A DNA stretch of 64,000 bases, taken from NCBI RefSeq assembly GCF_021869535.1, contig NW_026262581.1:78521955-78585954 (forward strand), read 5' to 3'. The DNA comes from Mytilus californianus (taxonomy: Eukaryota > Mollusca > Bivalvia > Mytilida > Mytilidae). The notes under the pieces are model-generated. The model did not search any database, had not been told where the DNA came from, and worked only from the letters and a program-made list of their open reading frames with translations. Position 1 is the stretch's first letter. Each line of letters begins with the position of its first letter. Shown piece by piece: positions 10,701-20,800 of this stretch. The position numbers were made by a program, and so were the translations under genes.

Positions 10701-13606
10701 TTGTAAACGCCTTTTTTATAAGCAGAGTAAGTATTTTCTGCTATGCATTACACCTCTGTGACTCATTTCACAAACAATCGTACGAGTGAAAATACTCGTA
10801 AGTCATGAACATTTCAGTATAACTTACGATCAATTTTAATCCTAAGATATTTTGTGAAATGAGCCCTGTACCAAAAGTTAGTTCATTTCTAGATATTCAG
10901 TGGCAAGTCATTGACACATATAAAATTATAGATTTATTCTCAATTGCCTGCTTGTGATAAATGTAAAATAAGCAGATGTGGTATGATTGCAAATGAGACA
11001 ATTATCCATCGAAGTTCAAATGAAGTGGATGTAAGCAATGAAAGACAACCGTACGACCTGAGAACCTGGAATTATTAGTACCATATGCGCACTTTGAAAA
11101 GTAACTTCATTGAAAAAAAGAGTAAACGTTAGCATAAGAAATCAAAAAAAGAAAAAAAAAGCATACCATATCGAAAAGTGACTAACAGACATCCATAATT
11201 CAACAAAACACAATAAATGAACACGAAACACTAACGATTGACCACCCCAAACCCCAAAGTTTAAAAAAACAACTGTAAAAATCGCATCGACCCAAAAGAA
11301 AAGAAACCGGGTGAATGTCAGGGTAAGCGTCGTTTGTTTTGTTCAAAAATTGACCAACAAGCGATTTTCATTCAACAATTAATCTTATGTGATATTTCTA
11401 AGCAATACATTTTGGGTTTTTTTCTTCAGGAAAAGGATCCGATGACAATTACTGTTTTTACCACAAGTATATTGAACAATGACATGAATGATGCAATGCT
11501 TCCATCAAACATTTTACTAGACCTGCTGAAAAAAGTAAAAGAGTGCTGGGAAAAACAAAAAAGTCCAATTACTGTTGTTTGTAGGTGCGTCATCAAAATA
11601 TGAATATCATAAAAAAAATGTCGCAGTGTTGTTCTGTTGCATAAGTTTTTCTCTATGAAATATAATATGCCATTCGTACGTTGGTCACAATAGTAGTTAT
11701 CTGCAACTCTGTTAACATAACTCATTTGGAGTTGTTTAAGTTAATCAAACTTATTGTATGTAAGTATTTTGTTCCCAAAATGTTCTGAAATAAATACACT
11801 TCAAACATATTATGGACCGTAAAATACACAAATTATTCATATTTGTATATTTGACTTTTTTATGACTTTTTCAGAGTTTAAGATCATAAAAAGTACATAG
11901 AGTTCTGTTCAGACATTTTGCTAGGTGTTAATTTTATATGACAATTTATCATTTATTGCATGAAGAATAACAGTTTTAACTTGGACTAAATGCTAATATT
12001 TCCATAGAATTTGATATTGGCTTACTTGAAAAGTGCATAGGACATTCAAATAAAAAAATATGTTTTGAATATAAGTAGACATGGTATGATTGCCGATGAG
12101 AAAAATATCCTTTTTGTTTTTTAAGAATATTTATTTTTATATTCAACTACTGTAATTAAAATCCCTACTCATCCGGTAGGTGCAGAAGTTGTTGCAATGT
12201 TTGTTAGACAAGTTAATTTTAGTTATTGTTACTATTTTTGACGGTCATGTCATTGATGATTTAAACATGAAACAACCCCTGTCCGTTTTTCAGTGATGGT
12301 TGCAGTAAAAGCGGGGTGTTGGTTGCATTGAAACTTATCTTGGAAAAAATGGAGATAGATGATGAAATTGATGTTTTTCAAGTTGTTAGAACAATGCAAG
12401 TTAGACGTCCCGAATTTTTCACGGAATTTGTAAGTTTCGTTTGGGTAAATCTTTAGGTAATTCAAGTTATTTGCAAATAAAACGGTAGCAGTGTAAAAGG
12501 GTAAGTACCTAAAGCAGACTATCCTATTTACCCGTTAAAATATTCAAAATCATTCCTTTCAGATTTTTATTTAAATGTAAGCTTTAAAGTTCTTCCATAA
12601 TTAATTTATTTACCTCTAAGAAACATACTGAACAGAATACTTACCATGGTGTTTGCTGTGATTGATTTGATATGCTTTGTATTCAGGGCAATCTCTTATT
12701 CACAAGAAAAAAATCAAATAAAAATTAACAAGAATTCCGTCGTTCATTTTTCATCAATGTATTACATAGATGTCAGATCAGTCTTATAGTTTAATAAGGT
12801 ACATTGGTTCATTGGTCTAGTTTCACACTGAATTGTCCACTCTTTTATTTTGCTGAATGTTTCAGATTTAGATGTGATCTTTAAAAAACAGCTAATTTAA
12901 ATCGTGTATCTTTTTTTTGGAATGTTTAAGGCTAAAATTTGTTACAAATATTTTCGAAAACATGTGTTTTTTGTAATAAAAAAAGTCATCCTGGATTTTT
13001 TTTAAGACTAATAAATTCTAGTATTAAATTGTATTTCAGAGGTTATATCAAAGGAAACTCAACTTATGTTCGTTTAGGCTAATTCCAAAATTGTTGCCTT
13101 ATATTTTGCAAGAAAACCAATTTATGACGTACTGACAAAATAATGACGTCTCCTGCTATAATTTACATTAAGTGTAAATGTAGGCAAATAATGCTTATCA
13201 AATCTACAAGGCTCATCATGTAGTATTCAAAACGCAGGTTTCGTCTATTCAATACTCATCAGCAACACTCTAGTCAAAACAGTTGAAGAACAAATCAAAT
13301 ATGAACTTAAAGAGCATTCCCAGGGTACAAATTCCTTTGTTTAGAGACGCTAATATATATGTTTCATTTAAAAACAAAAACAAACATTTAGTTTTAATTA
13401 TTAATTTCAATGTTTACTATATCCAATTTTCTAAGGGCTAAACTTTTCCAACTCCTATGGGGTCAATAATATTTTCGAGGGTCTGAATCATTAAAATGTT
13501 GTTTCTTAAATGACTGAAATTTTCTTTTTGACAGGATCAGTATGAATATTGCTACAGGTGTATCAAAGAGTATTTAGAAAACGACTCGGTGTATGCAAAT
13601 CTATAG
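1555..13606 (+). CDS. Receptor-type protein tyrosine phosphatase, 3' part (D1 + D2), 10 exons
   Basis: Exons: 1555-1700, 2403-2538, 4978-5127, 5527-5626, 8035-8108, 9174-9299, 10577-10687, 11430-11584, 12294-12429, 13535-13606. Joined length is 1206 nt, 401 residues plus stop, and every intron is GT-AG with matching phase. The product removes phosphate from phosphotyrosine and would lie on the cytosolic side of the membrane. D1 shows W-P-D-H-G-V-P (residues 15-21), H-C-S-A-G-I-G-R-T-G (47-56, nucleophile C48, phosphate-binding R54) and the Q-loop M-V-Q-T. D2 (about 175-390) keeps N-D-Y-I-N-A but has C-S-D-G-C-S-K at the signature (C332, Arg replaced by Lys) and no WPD. The tandem D1-D2 layout is typical of receptor PTPs. 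The N-terminal part of D1, the transmembrane helix and the ectodomain are left of the window, so the subtype cannot be named. An alternative to a true RPTP is a cytosolic tandem PTP, which is rarer. Confidence 0.93.
2403..2538 (+). CDS. RPTP exon b: D1 signature and Q-loop
   Basis: It completes H-C-S-A-G-I-G-R-T-G-T-F and continues to R-M-N-M-V-Q-T-Y. The donor is tat|gtaggt. The alternative gtag|gtata donor gives a stop in the next exon, so the upstream GT was chosen. All residues needed for catalysis in this segment are present. Confidence 0.92.
3335..3595 (+). repeat. Dispersed repeat (ttccctcggttt... type)
   Basis: It shares gaacagcggtatactactgt with the reverse copy at 44855-45030, and with shorter reverse pieces at 2970-3060 and 19060-19115. 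In the 44.9 kb copy it runs on into a LINE-like tail, so these may be parts of one retroelement. Confidence 0.55.
3617..3995 (-). repeat. Dispersed repeat family B, reverse copy
   Basis: Read on -, it has ggggccagctgaagcccg, gcgttgaagacccattggtg and ctctttggtcgggttgttgt. The same words occur in order at 14152-14337, 26754-26893 and 50104-50482. Confidence 0.7.
4125..4455 (+). mobile_element. PLE tail split by an inserted LINE-like tail
   Basis: Positions 4140-4255 match the first part of the PLE tail (attcgtgttgctcggtcttt ... cattgtcagttaattttc). 4256-4400 match the LINE-like tail (aaaatgcctgtaccaagcca). After 4400 the PLE tail resumes with ttcgacttatcagtttc and tatctttcgcctctc. Confidence 0.6.
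4978..5127 (+). CDS. RPTP exon c: end of D1 and linker
   Basis: 150 nt, phase 0-0, starting E-Q-Y-E-A-I-F-E-A-L-L-E after attgcag and ending before gtattt. E-Q-Y after M-V-Q-T-Y is the usual D1 C-terminal helix. The rest (F-C-Q-Y-I-S-D, K-L-Y-K-L-E-F-Q) is the D1-D2 linker. Confidence 0.9.
5527..5626 (+). CDS. RPTP exon d: interdomain linker
   Basis: 100 nt, phase 0 to 1, encoding L-E-I-L-R-P-V-Y-P-P-S and a Ser/Lys/Asn-rich stretch. The donor cac|gtgagt is strong. The following intron (5627-8034) holds a truncated Penelope-like element. Confidence 0.82.
5836..7078 (+). mobile_element. Truncated Penelope-like element in RPTP intron
   Basis: Broken reverse-transcriptase reading frames run from [10 protein letters not shown] (about 5872-5905), through W-M-P-K-L-H-K-C-P-Y-K-Q-R-Y-I-A-G and F-D-F-S-T-L-Y-T-N-I-P, to about 6785. 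There the sequence jumps to the PLE tail (6786-7078). The catalytic YxDD region is deleted and frames shift several times, so it is dead. The LPKLHK-like and FDFSTLYT motifs support a Penelope-type RT over a LINE. Confidence 0.8.
7080..7275 (+). repeat. LINE-like 3' tail
   Basis: It holds ataaaaccaggttta-type, caggaatatggcagttg, tttatggacctccctcttttt and gagttcggcatttttgc words. It belongs with 4256-4400, 24610-24865, 46610-46775, 53455-53590 and 62560-62695. Confidence 0.6.
7280..8034. other. RPTP intron, nothing recognised
   Basis: AT-rich sequence with chance open frames of about 80-100 codons but no recognisable protein. Confidence 0.4.
8035..8108 (+). CDS. RPTP exon e: start of D2
   Basis: 74 nt encoding N-R-Y-R-P-Y and R-N-D-Y-I-N-A-V-I-I-P, the conserved NRY / DYINA region of a PTP domain. 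Phase 1 in, phase 0 out; donor ccc|gtgagt. Confidence 0.9.
8500..8660 (+). repeat. Short dispersed repeat
   Basis: It contains gcgcccgaagcgcttttctg and accttcatcaggaac. A shorter reverse piece (tccaggaaagcacttcgaacg) occurs at about 25875-25900. Confidence 0.35.
8811..9096 (-). repeat. Family A dispersed element (~800 bp type), reverse 5' piece
   Basis: Read on -, it starts gatgtggtatgagtgccaatgag, like the + copies at 9717 and 27747, and runs about 280 bp before losing similarity. Its end is 77 bp before RPTP exon f. Confidence 0.65.
9174..9299 (+). CDS. RPTP exon f: D2 core
   Basis: 126 nt, phase 0-0. It encodes Y-D-S-K-I-L-V-T-Q-C-P-L and D-F-W-T-M-V-Y-D, the QxPL...FWxM core of the PTP fold, then I-V-V-L-L. 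Confidence 0.92.
9717..10540 (+). repeat. Family A dispersed element, near full length
   Basis: It runs from gatgtggtatgattgccaat to ttcaaagatctaataacagt. It lines up in order with 27747-28540 through gggacaggcacata, cctaacatgggacagtcgtg, gacgtcattaacagtcag and aatcaatattaata. It has no coding capacity, so it is probably a non-autonomous mobile element inside an RPTP intron. Confidence 0.72.
10577..10687 (+). CDS. RPTP exon g: D2 middle
   Basis: 111 nt, phase 0-0, encoding P-L-W-L-G-R-Q-E-I-L-Q-F and E-E-F-K-L-T-L-N-H-K. It lies where PTP domains have the strands before the WPD loop. Confidence 0.88.
10751..10866. repeat. Palindromic MITE-like element
   Basis: Ends gactcatttcacaaa and tttgtgaaatgagcc are inverted copies. 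The interior (cgtacgag ... ctcgtaag ... cttacgat) is also inverted. The size is about 115 bp. Confidence 0.5.
10974..11060 (+). repeat. Family A fragment
   Basis: It contains gatgtggtatgattgcaaat and the following ~80 bp of the element. A shorter piece lies at 12079-12110. Confidence 0.55.
11430..11584 (+). CDS. RPTP exon h: D2, WPD lost, up to the signature Cys
   Basis: 155 nt, phase 0 to 2. After the strand I-T-V-F-T-T-S the expected W-P-D is replaced by I-L-N-N-D-M-N-D. The exon ends in P-I-T-V-V-C, where D1 has V-V-H-C, so the His before Cys is Val here. Confidence 0.9.
11585..12293. other. RPTP intron, mostly plain
   Basis: AT-rich, with a 30-bp family A scrap at 12079-12110. Nothing else is seen. 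Confidence 0.4.
12294..12429 (+). CDS. RPTP exon i: degenerate D2 signature
   Basis: It completes C-S-D-G-C-S-K-S-G-V, against HCSAGxGRTG in active domains. Ala is Asp, Gly is Ser, Arg is Lys, and a second Cys is present. It continues with D-V-F-Q-V-V-R-T-M-Q and R-R-P-E-F-F-T-E-F. Confidence 0.92.
12430..13534. other. Last RPTP intron
   Basis: AT-rich, with a dispersed repeat at 13190-13345. No exon was found. Confidence 0.4.
13190..13345 (+). repeat. Dispersed repeat family C
   Basis: It contains aggctcatcatgtag, cgcaggtttcgtctattcaa and tactcatcagcaacactc. It matches the cgccagac..cgtttcgtct / gactcatcagtgacgctc pattern at 45255-45420 and 50805-50930. Confidence 0.45.
13535..13606 (+). 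CDS. RPTP terminal exon
   Basis: 72 nt: D-Q-Y-E-Y-C-Y-R-C-I-K-E-Y-L-E-N-D, then S-V-Y-A-N-L and TAG. The last six residues fit the ITIM pattern (S/I/V/L)xYxx(I/V/L), and Y-A-N-L fits YxNx. Confidence 0.92.
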   Translation, partial: DQYEYCYRCIKEYLENDSVYANL

Positions 13607-14034
13607 TGATACCAGACTCCGTGCTAACGGAAATATTTATGAAATACAAATGAGAATGGCAATTAGACTGTTTTATTGGAACAGTGTTATATCCTAGATT
13701 AATCGATGTATAGAAATAAGTATTATATGAAATATACAATGTATGTACATAGTCGGAAAATATAAAATTTATTTTTAAGAGCTTTAGAAACAGGACGAAA
13801 AGCGAGGTTCGCCGAGAATGTACATATATTGTTTTATCCTGTAATTTACACCTAGCACTTTAAGGTTTAGTTGTTTAAATCGAAATATCTGTTTTTAATT
13901 TTTCAAAGAAATCGTAATAGTATAAACGCGGACCGCGAAAATAACTCCAAAAAATGAACTATTATCCCAAAAAATATTCATTTTACCGTTTGCTCAACAT
14001 GGAAACAGAGTAACAGAATACCTTTTTGTAAAAA

Positions 14035-14040
14035 AATAAA
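14035..14040 (+). promoter_or_regulatory. Candidate polyadenylation signal of the RPTP gene
   Basis: AATAAA lies about 430 nt after the RPTP stop, in AT-rich non-coding sequence. No other gene on + explains it, but AT-rich DNA gives this hexamer often. Confidence 0.35.
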
Positions 14041-14120
14041 GCAAAATTTATTTGTATACATGTTAATCTACAATAGTTGGCTGATTACAGGATAAAACAG
14101 ATGATAGATGTTAATTTATT

Positions 14121-14155
14121 GTTAGGGTTAGGGATAGGGTTTGGGTTAGGGTTAG
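14121..14155 (+). repeat. Interstitial telomere-like tract
   Basis: About six TTAGGG-type units (three exact, others TAGGGA or TTTGGG variants) lie directly before a family B copy. TTAGGG is the usual metazoan telomere repeat. Confidence 0.7.
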
Positions 14156-14337
14156 TATGACGTCCATTTTCACTGAACTAGTACACATTTTTATTTAGGG
14201 GCCAGCTGAGGCCCGCCACCTGGTGCAGGATTTTCTCGCTGCGTTGAAGACCCATTGGTGTCCTTCAGCTGTTATCTGCTCTTTGGTCGGATTGTTGTCT
14301 CTTTGACATATTCCCAATTTCCATTCTCAATTTTATT
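14152..14337 (+). repeat. Family B 3' half
   Basis: It shares gacgtccattttcactgaac and the ggggccagctgaggcccg ... cattctcaattttatt end with 50302-50482. Confidence 0.7.
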
Positions 14338-14949
14338 AAAAGCAAGAATCTATTTTGTTAATATTAACAGTAGGTTTTCAATTCATACAAATGCTCATAT
14401 GTTATTGGCTGAAATATGAATCATTTTATTCCGTCTTTTTGATTCGTTTTGTATAATTGCATGCCATATCGTATGGAGCAATTTAACCCAGAATCATTTT
14501 CTCCGCCTAACTTACTTGACAATATGTCTGTAGATATTGACAATTGATATAGATATGTAACAATAAATGATTAGCCTATGATGTAGCTATACAATAATGA
14601 CTCAAATTTTCCAAACTGGTTATCGATCTGTACATGGAAATCGACATCTTCATATGCTATATGATGTATGGCTTACATTTGTTATTACATTTTCGTGTTT
14701 ATTCTTTTAAATGTCATGAGTGTGGTGCAAAATGAGATTAAACCTGTAAGGCTAGGTTTTGTAGAGTCTTATTCGACCTTATGCTGCTGTTGGTGTTGCC
14801 AAATTTTTCTTTTGTATCATTTTCATCAGAAACAACTGGACAAAATTGAACTACATTTGGAAGGAATAATTCTTTTTAATATGTTTAATAAATTTATAAG
14901 TTGAACAGTAATGAACTGATGTGAATACAAACTATTCTGGTTTAAATAT

Positions 14950-15650
14950 GATGTTAGTACATACATTTATCTCTAGAAATGACGTAAGCACAAAATGATC
15001 CATACGATGATTGTGATTTAGCAACAATTGGATTGTTGACTGCTCTTAGGTTACATCCTGTAAGCCTTCTAAGCATGTGAAGTATAATATAATCATTTGT
15101 GTCATGTTGATCTAAAAACTTATTGATTCCTTTATATAACAATGGAATTATTTTCACTTTCACTGGAGCATTATTATCTGGTCAAGCTATAATGTCATTT
15201 ATCACACAAGATAAATCTTTCGCAATGCAGCCATCAAACCAAAACCTGACTAAAGTTACTGAGATCAGACCCAATATTGTAAGCTAAATCTGGCCATTGC
15301 ACAGCTAAAATGGGGTTAAGATTGAGACAGTTTGATTGATTTGCCAGTTTTCATCCTGCACAACTTCCATGCAATGTTTTGCAATTACTTTGGTTGGTTT
15401 TAGGGTAAGATACTTCAGTGACATATCATCTGCACTTTAAATGTTTAACTCTCCTTTGCTTTGCCAACTTTTGTTTGCAAGTGTGATAAATAGTCAGTAA
15501 AATTGAGGTTTCATTTTTGATGACAGCTTTTAAGACATGACCCCACTTTTCAGATACCAAAATTTTACTAGAAATGATAGTTGATTTTAGAATACCACTG
15601 ACATATGCTATTATATAGAAATTCATTATGTAGTTAGACAACGTTTACTT
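14950..15650 (-). pseudogene. Decayed coding relic, unknown product
   Basis: One frame from about 15641 to 15190 reads protein-like for roughly 145 codons (K-W-G-H-V-L-K-A-V-I-K-N, H-T-C-K-Q-K-L-A-K-Q-R-R). It is broken only by TGA codons at about four places. A second frame from 15163 to 14954 continues with K-I-I-P-L-L-Y-K-G-I-N-K-F and L-R-R-L-T-G-C-N-L-R-A-V-N-N. No introns are visible, which suggests a processed pseudogene, but no gene is recognised. Confidence 0.4.
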
Positions 15651-17800
15651 TTTAAGCGCTTATAAACAGAATACAGTTATGAAAATGAAAAGTTGTAATT
15701 TTTCATTGTTGGCCTTCATACATAAGTTTTGGTAGCATGTTGTTAATTCTGGTGATTTCTAAGTTTATTGAAACTGTGACATACATTAATATCTTACTTT
15801 TGTGTTTGCATTTGGTGTTGAAGGTTTATTTTTGTTAATCTTTGGTTAATTATTTAACATCATTTCATAATTTGGGCAATTCGCGCTTAGGATATTGTAC
15901 AGATAACCGTGAGTTGCTGAAGACTGTATATTTATCTCCAGACATTCTCTTGTTATTTGTGTCTCTGGGTTATTGTCTAATCGACGTATACACAATATCT
16001 ACAGTAATTTACATACTTTTTTGAGTGTTTGAATTATGTTAATAAGTAAAGTATATTATTCAGTTGTCTTCTGTAATCCTGCAGACAAAATTAAAAGAAA
16101 GAGATAACGTCGAAATTGGGACAAACCAGTATAAACCAGCTTCATATAAACTTAGCTATAAGTTGGTATAAAATGTAATCAATGTACGCTTACTAAACTA
16201 TCAAAAGTGATCGTATTTATATGTGAACCTATGACAGGAGCAATTATGAAATCTAAGCATGTTTAGGCATTTCATATCGTATCCCGACAGATATACAACA
16301 AATGAGGTACATGTACCTTCCTAATTAATGCTTTGTAGTCGTTTTAGTCATCTTTGTATACACTCTATTAGCTAGTCATTCAGATAGTTTTGCGTAAGGT
16401 TCGACGATTTCGTCACCAAATTGGATAAAAAAATATTTTTCTGATTTGGTTAATTATCAATAATGACTTGAAACGAGTATGTGTACAAATGTATCGGATG
16501 TGTGCATACTAAAATAAAAGAACCAAAAACACGCAATTATATCGATTTCCATTAGCGAGACACGTCAGTCTGGAGTAACTTTCGTAAACAAAGTACGAGA
16601 CCAAAATTGAAATTAGCTGCTGGGATTTTCGTTCAGTTAGAGTATGGTTTGGTGGTAAAATAATTTAGATCTTTTCAAACAGTGATCCTTTGGGAATGAT
16701 AACGTATTGTGGTGTTAATCATAATGATTTTTTCCTATGCTGATAACGCAGGTCTTTTATTTTGTATTCTTTTCTTGGTTCCATTACCAATATTTGTTTA
16801 TTGCAAAAGAGAGGCAAAAGATACCAAAAGGGCATTCAGACTTGTAAGTCGGAAATAAACTTATAACGCAATCGCACAAAAAGAAAAAAAAAACCTAACA
16901 TCAGTACATTAGACACAAATTAATAACACAAAACAAAACTCAATTTCATTTATGAAGTAGAATACAATCAACGAAATAAAGAAATCATTGTTATTGCAAC
17001 AAATATAAATACAACAACATATGACAATAAGCTTAAACGACATAACTAACCACATAATTATAATGTTTTAAATGGTATTTTTTTAGTTGGCATAATCTTT
17101 ATCATTATGCTCAAAACCAATTAAAATTAGTTTTTGTAGTCTAAATTTTCCCCCTTAAATGCTTGTAAGATATGTCATACTGATTATTTTAACAAAGTTA
17201 AAGTAGAAATTGGTTGAAGTCAAATACATTATCACGCTTTTACAGATCTTATCTAAAATGATTGATTATGTGCATTGAAGCGGTTTCTTGCATCGGTGAC
17301 GATTTTCATAGACGGTTAACTTGGTTCCCATCATTTAAATTGGCCGACAACAATTACGTGTTGTTTTAAAGTAAAATATTAGTTCATTTCAAAACAATAC
17401 AGACAGAACTGAACGTGATGTCCATGACGATATAACGAAGCGTTGTAATAATTAAACCAAAACCAACGAAAAAACTGTAAATATCTTAGCGTTTGAAACA
17501 AAATATGTATTGGTCAACGATGTGAACCCAAAACAACTACTAAAAGAAGATTTCAGTTCTTTTAAATGTTTTTCCTTGTTTATCAAAAGGACAAAATAAA
17601 GGTATGTATAGGATTGTTTGCATAAAACGAAATCTTTGAAAATTGAACAGGCATCACTATCGTATGCCATTCATTATTGTTAATTCCAAGTCTTATATGT
17701 TGCATTATTGAATTGAAATAAAATGACTTTTAATTAATAAAAAAAATAAAATAATTGTAATCAATTCAAACAAAAACTATTTTGTTTATTTATCACCATC
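15650..17800. other. Intergenic region between converging genes, nothing recognised
   Basis: AT-rich non-coding sequence. A short reverse scrap of the PLE tail end (agaggcaaaagatacc) is at about 16808-16830. Confidence 0.4.
17785..17790 (-). promoter_or_regulatory. Possible polyadenylation signal of the EGF/TM gene
   Basis: AATAAA (read on -) lies 13-18 nt past the stop. That would give a very short 3' UTR; further AATAAA-like words lie in the AT-rich sequence beyond. Confidence 0.25.
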
Positions 17801-17802
17801 TA

Positions 17803-17887
17803 TCATATCCATCGCAGTTCCATTGGTTTCGGTTCAACATCTATTTCCTGTGGTTTAACTTTTTTCTTTTCATCATTCCTTTTACAT
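17803..17887 (-). CDS. EGF/TM gene: terminal exon, cytosolic tail
   Basis: 85 nt after cctttttcag. It encodes [14 protein letters not shown], then [13 protein letters not shown] and TGA. It has no tyrosine motif. Confidence 0.8.
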
Positions 17888-20800
17888 CTGAAAAAGGCGA
17901 AATGTAAGTCAATTGTATTTAAAAGTGTACACAGGTTTATTATTGTATATGCATATATTGAAATGTATATTACACACAACATATATATATCTTTAAAAAG
18001 ATATTTGACAAAAACTTTTGACAATCTCCTAATTGCAATAAACTCTTCAGTTTTCAAGTAATTTAAAAATAATTTGCGTCAACATCAGGCACAACAAGAT
18101 TTTTTTTTCCATTTCTATCGACAATCTTATATTCATCAAACAGTGCATGCATATATAAAAAAAAGACAAAAGGAATAGATAAAATAAAAATATAAACAAA
18201 CATTTTTCAAATAACAATATAAAAACAAATGGTCAAGATTTTTTTCATTTTCAGAAATGTTTTTTAATAAGTAAATACTTTTTTTCTATATGGAAAAGTA
18301 CTTACTTTCCAATATTCCGCCTGAAACAACAACAAGTTAGAAGAGCTGCAATAGATGCTAAGACTATAAAAGCTACGGCCCATGCTGTAACTACAAATAG
18401 ATTTATTGTATACCTTAAATGAAGGATTATTTCATCATTGCGACTGTCTTGAATAAGTAATTCTTTACATTCTATTGTTACAGGCAATTCAAACTTTTTA
18501 AAAACAAAATACAGAAATATTTTACACGTATAGCATACTTAATGTGATATCTAAAAATTCTCGATGTTTACTAATATATTGACCCATGAGTGCCGCTTTT
18601 TATGCCTTTAATTGATTGATTGGTGTTGTGTTGTTGTCTCATTGATATGTCCCCTTCTTCTCTTTATTCACTTGCATACTCTGTATTTTCATTTAAATAA
18701 AAATAAATCAAAGTCATTATGCAACAGCTGCGCAAGATGTGAGTATACTAATTTACCTATGTCCACGTTTCTGTTCCATGACATTTATATCGAATTTTTA
18801 AAGGAACTCATTTTAGCTGCTTGAGATTTGGAAGCAAACTGTATGTGGCCATGCTACATATGTATATCGTTTGAAGTGTTTACGTCGCTCATTAGCTTCT
18901 TACTAACCGAATTCCTATATATTCTTACACATAATGGCCATGTTTGAAATTTTTAGGAACTGTTAGGTAGTTTTTTAGTGGATAACCTCGAACGTGCAAT
19001 CAAAATGTTAGTTTTGAAAATAACCATACACTCTGGATCACCGGTGTTGCAAATTAAGACAACAGCATACCAATGTTCAAATCTCACTCATTGATTAAGA
19101 AGTCAAATCAATCTAACCAACACATGATTGCATGAACTCTAAAATGAGCGAGACCGGGTGCGTAATCCGAACAGTAAAAAATCCATGTAGCCTGAAGTCA
19201 CTTATTAACTAAGTGGTTGTCAACCTTATATTGCTTCTATTTATTTAGTGTACTCACGTTTGTTGCATATCTTGCCTTTGCGGAAGATTACACAATCGCA
19301 GTGAAAATCATTAACTCGATCATGACATATTCCGTACTGGCATGGATTGTTGGTACAGTCATCTATGTCTGTATTTAGTATATATTAAACTTCAGTAAAA
19401 ATAAATTACATTTTCATTTTTATTTCACAAGATTCGACTTATGTTAATGAATACATTATGTGAGACCAGCAGAATCCCGTTTTTCCTTAATTTTTTTGTC
19501 ATTACTTGGACTTTTTTGATAATGTCTGATTTTGCTTTTTTTCTATTTGGGGGGAGGGGTCTCAGTGTAAATGATGCTTTCGAACTTTTGTTCTCTGCTA
19601 ATATGACGACATAAAAAGAAAAAAATTATATAATGAAAAAAACACACTTTTTAGTTGAACATTTTTTCTTTTTGCATTCATATTGATGTTTTACGGTAGA
19701 ATTTTGTACCTGAAATACCTTTCTCATATTAAAATCAAATAAGGCCTCTTAAACAAAATAAATTGCAAATGTTTCGTCATTTTGTTTTTAATTACCTGTC
19801 TCGCAGTGTGTGTCAGAGAATCCAGCAGCACATGAACAGTTAAATCCGTTGACTTGATCATTACAAGTAGCTCCATTCGCACACGGGTTAGATGCGCATT
19901 CGTCTATATCTGTAGTAAATATTATAATACATGAACACAAAGTAAGTATTTAAATTAAAGATTGTTTAGATCAAATCAGAATTGATTGATATGATTCATT
20001 TAACATCATCGTTATCATACTGATGAAAGACATCGGTTATCCGAAATATTTATTACTATTGTATTTACTGTTTCCTTTTTTCATATTGGTGTTGTTTTAT
20101 AGACTTTTTAAGGCGTAAACATATATATATTCTGTTTGGTATTAAATTAATAACAAAGATCCATTTTGTTACATCTGGTGATCCGTTTATTTGGCAATCG
20201 CCATGGCAGTCAGCAGTGTTTAAGAACATCCGTTGTTCGACCTGCTAGTCAAATGCGTTTTGTTAAAATATCCTTTTTCTCTTTTTTTGGTCTTTTGGAA
20301 AATGTTGTTTGTGCTGTATTTAGACCCCTCTACCAAGAAATTTGTTTTGCATGCACACGTATAAAAATTGCGGTTTTTATCCAACGCAATCATAAGTTTG
20401 AACGTTGTTTTCAATTTAGACTTGTTCATATTTTTTCGTTTGGGCTTGTATTATATTTGCCTTCGGGTTGATATAATTAATCCGTTTATCCTATTTCGAC
20501 TCTTCAAAATTCAAGAGTCTATTTTAAATTGAGTTAAATTATATGGCATTCCAAATACCGTTTCGATTCCTAACATCACTGAAGAGACATTAATTGTCGA
20601 AATCCGGATATAATGTACCAATGTGTGCACCTCATGTTTGCGATATACCACCTTTCCGCAAGTTTATTGTTTTCTGTTTGGTATTAAATTAACAATTAAG
20701 ATCCATTTCGTTACATCTGGTGATCCGTTTATTTGGCAATCGCCATGGCAGTCAGCAGTGTTTACGAACATCCGTTGTTCGACCTGCTAGTCAAATATAT

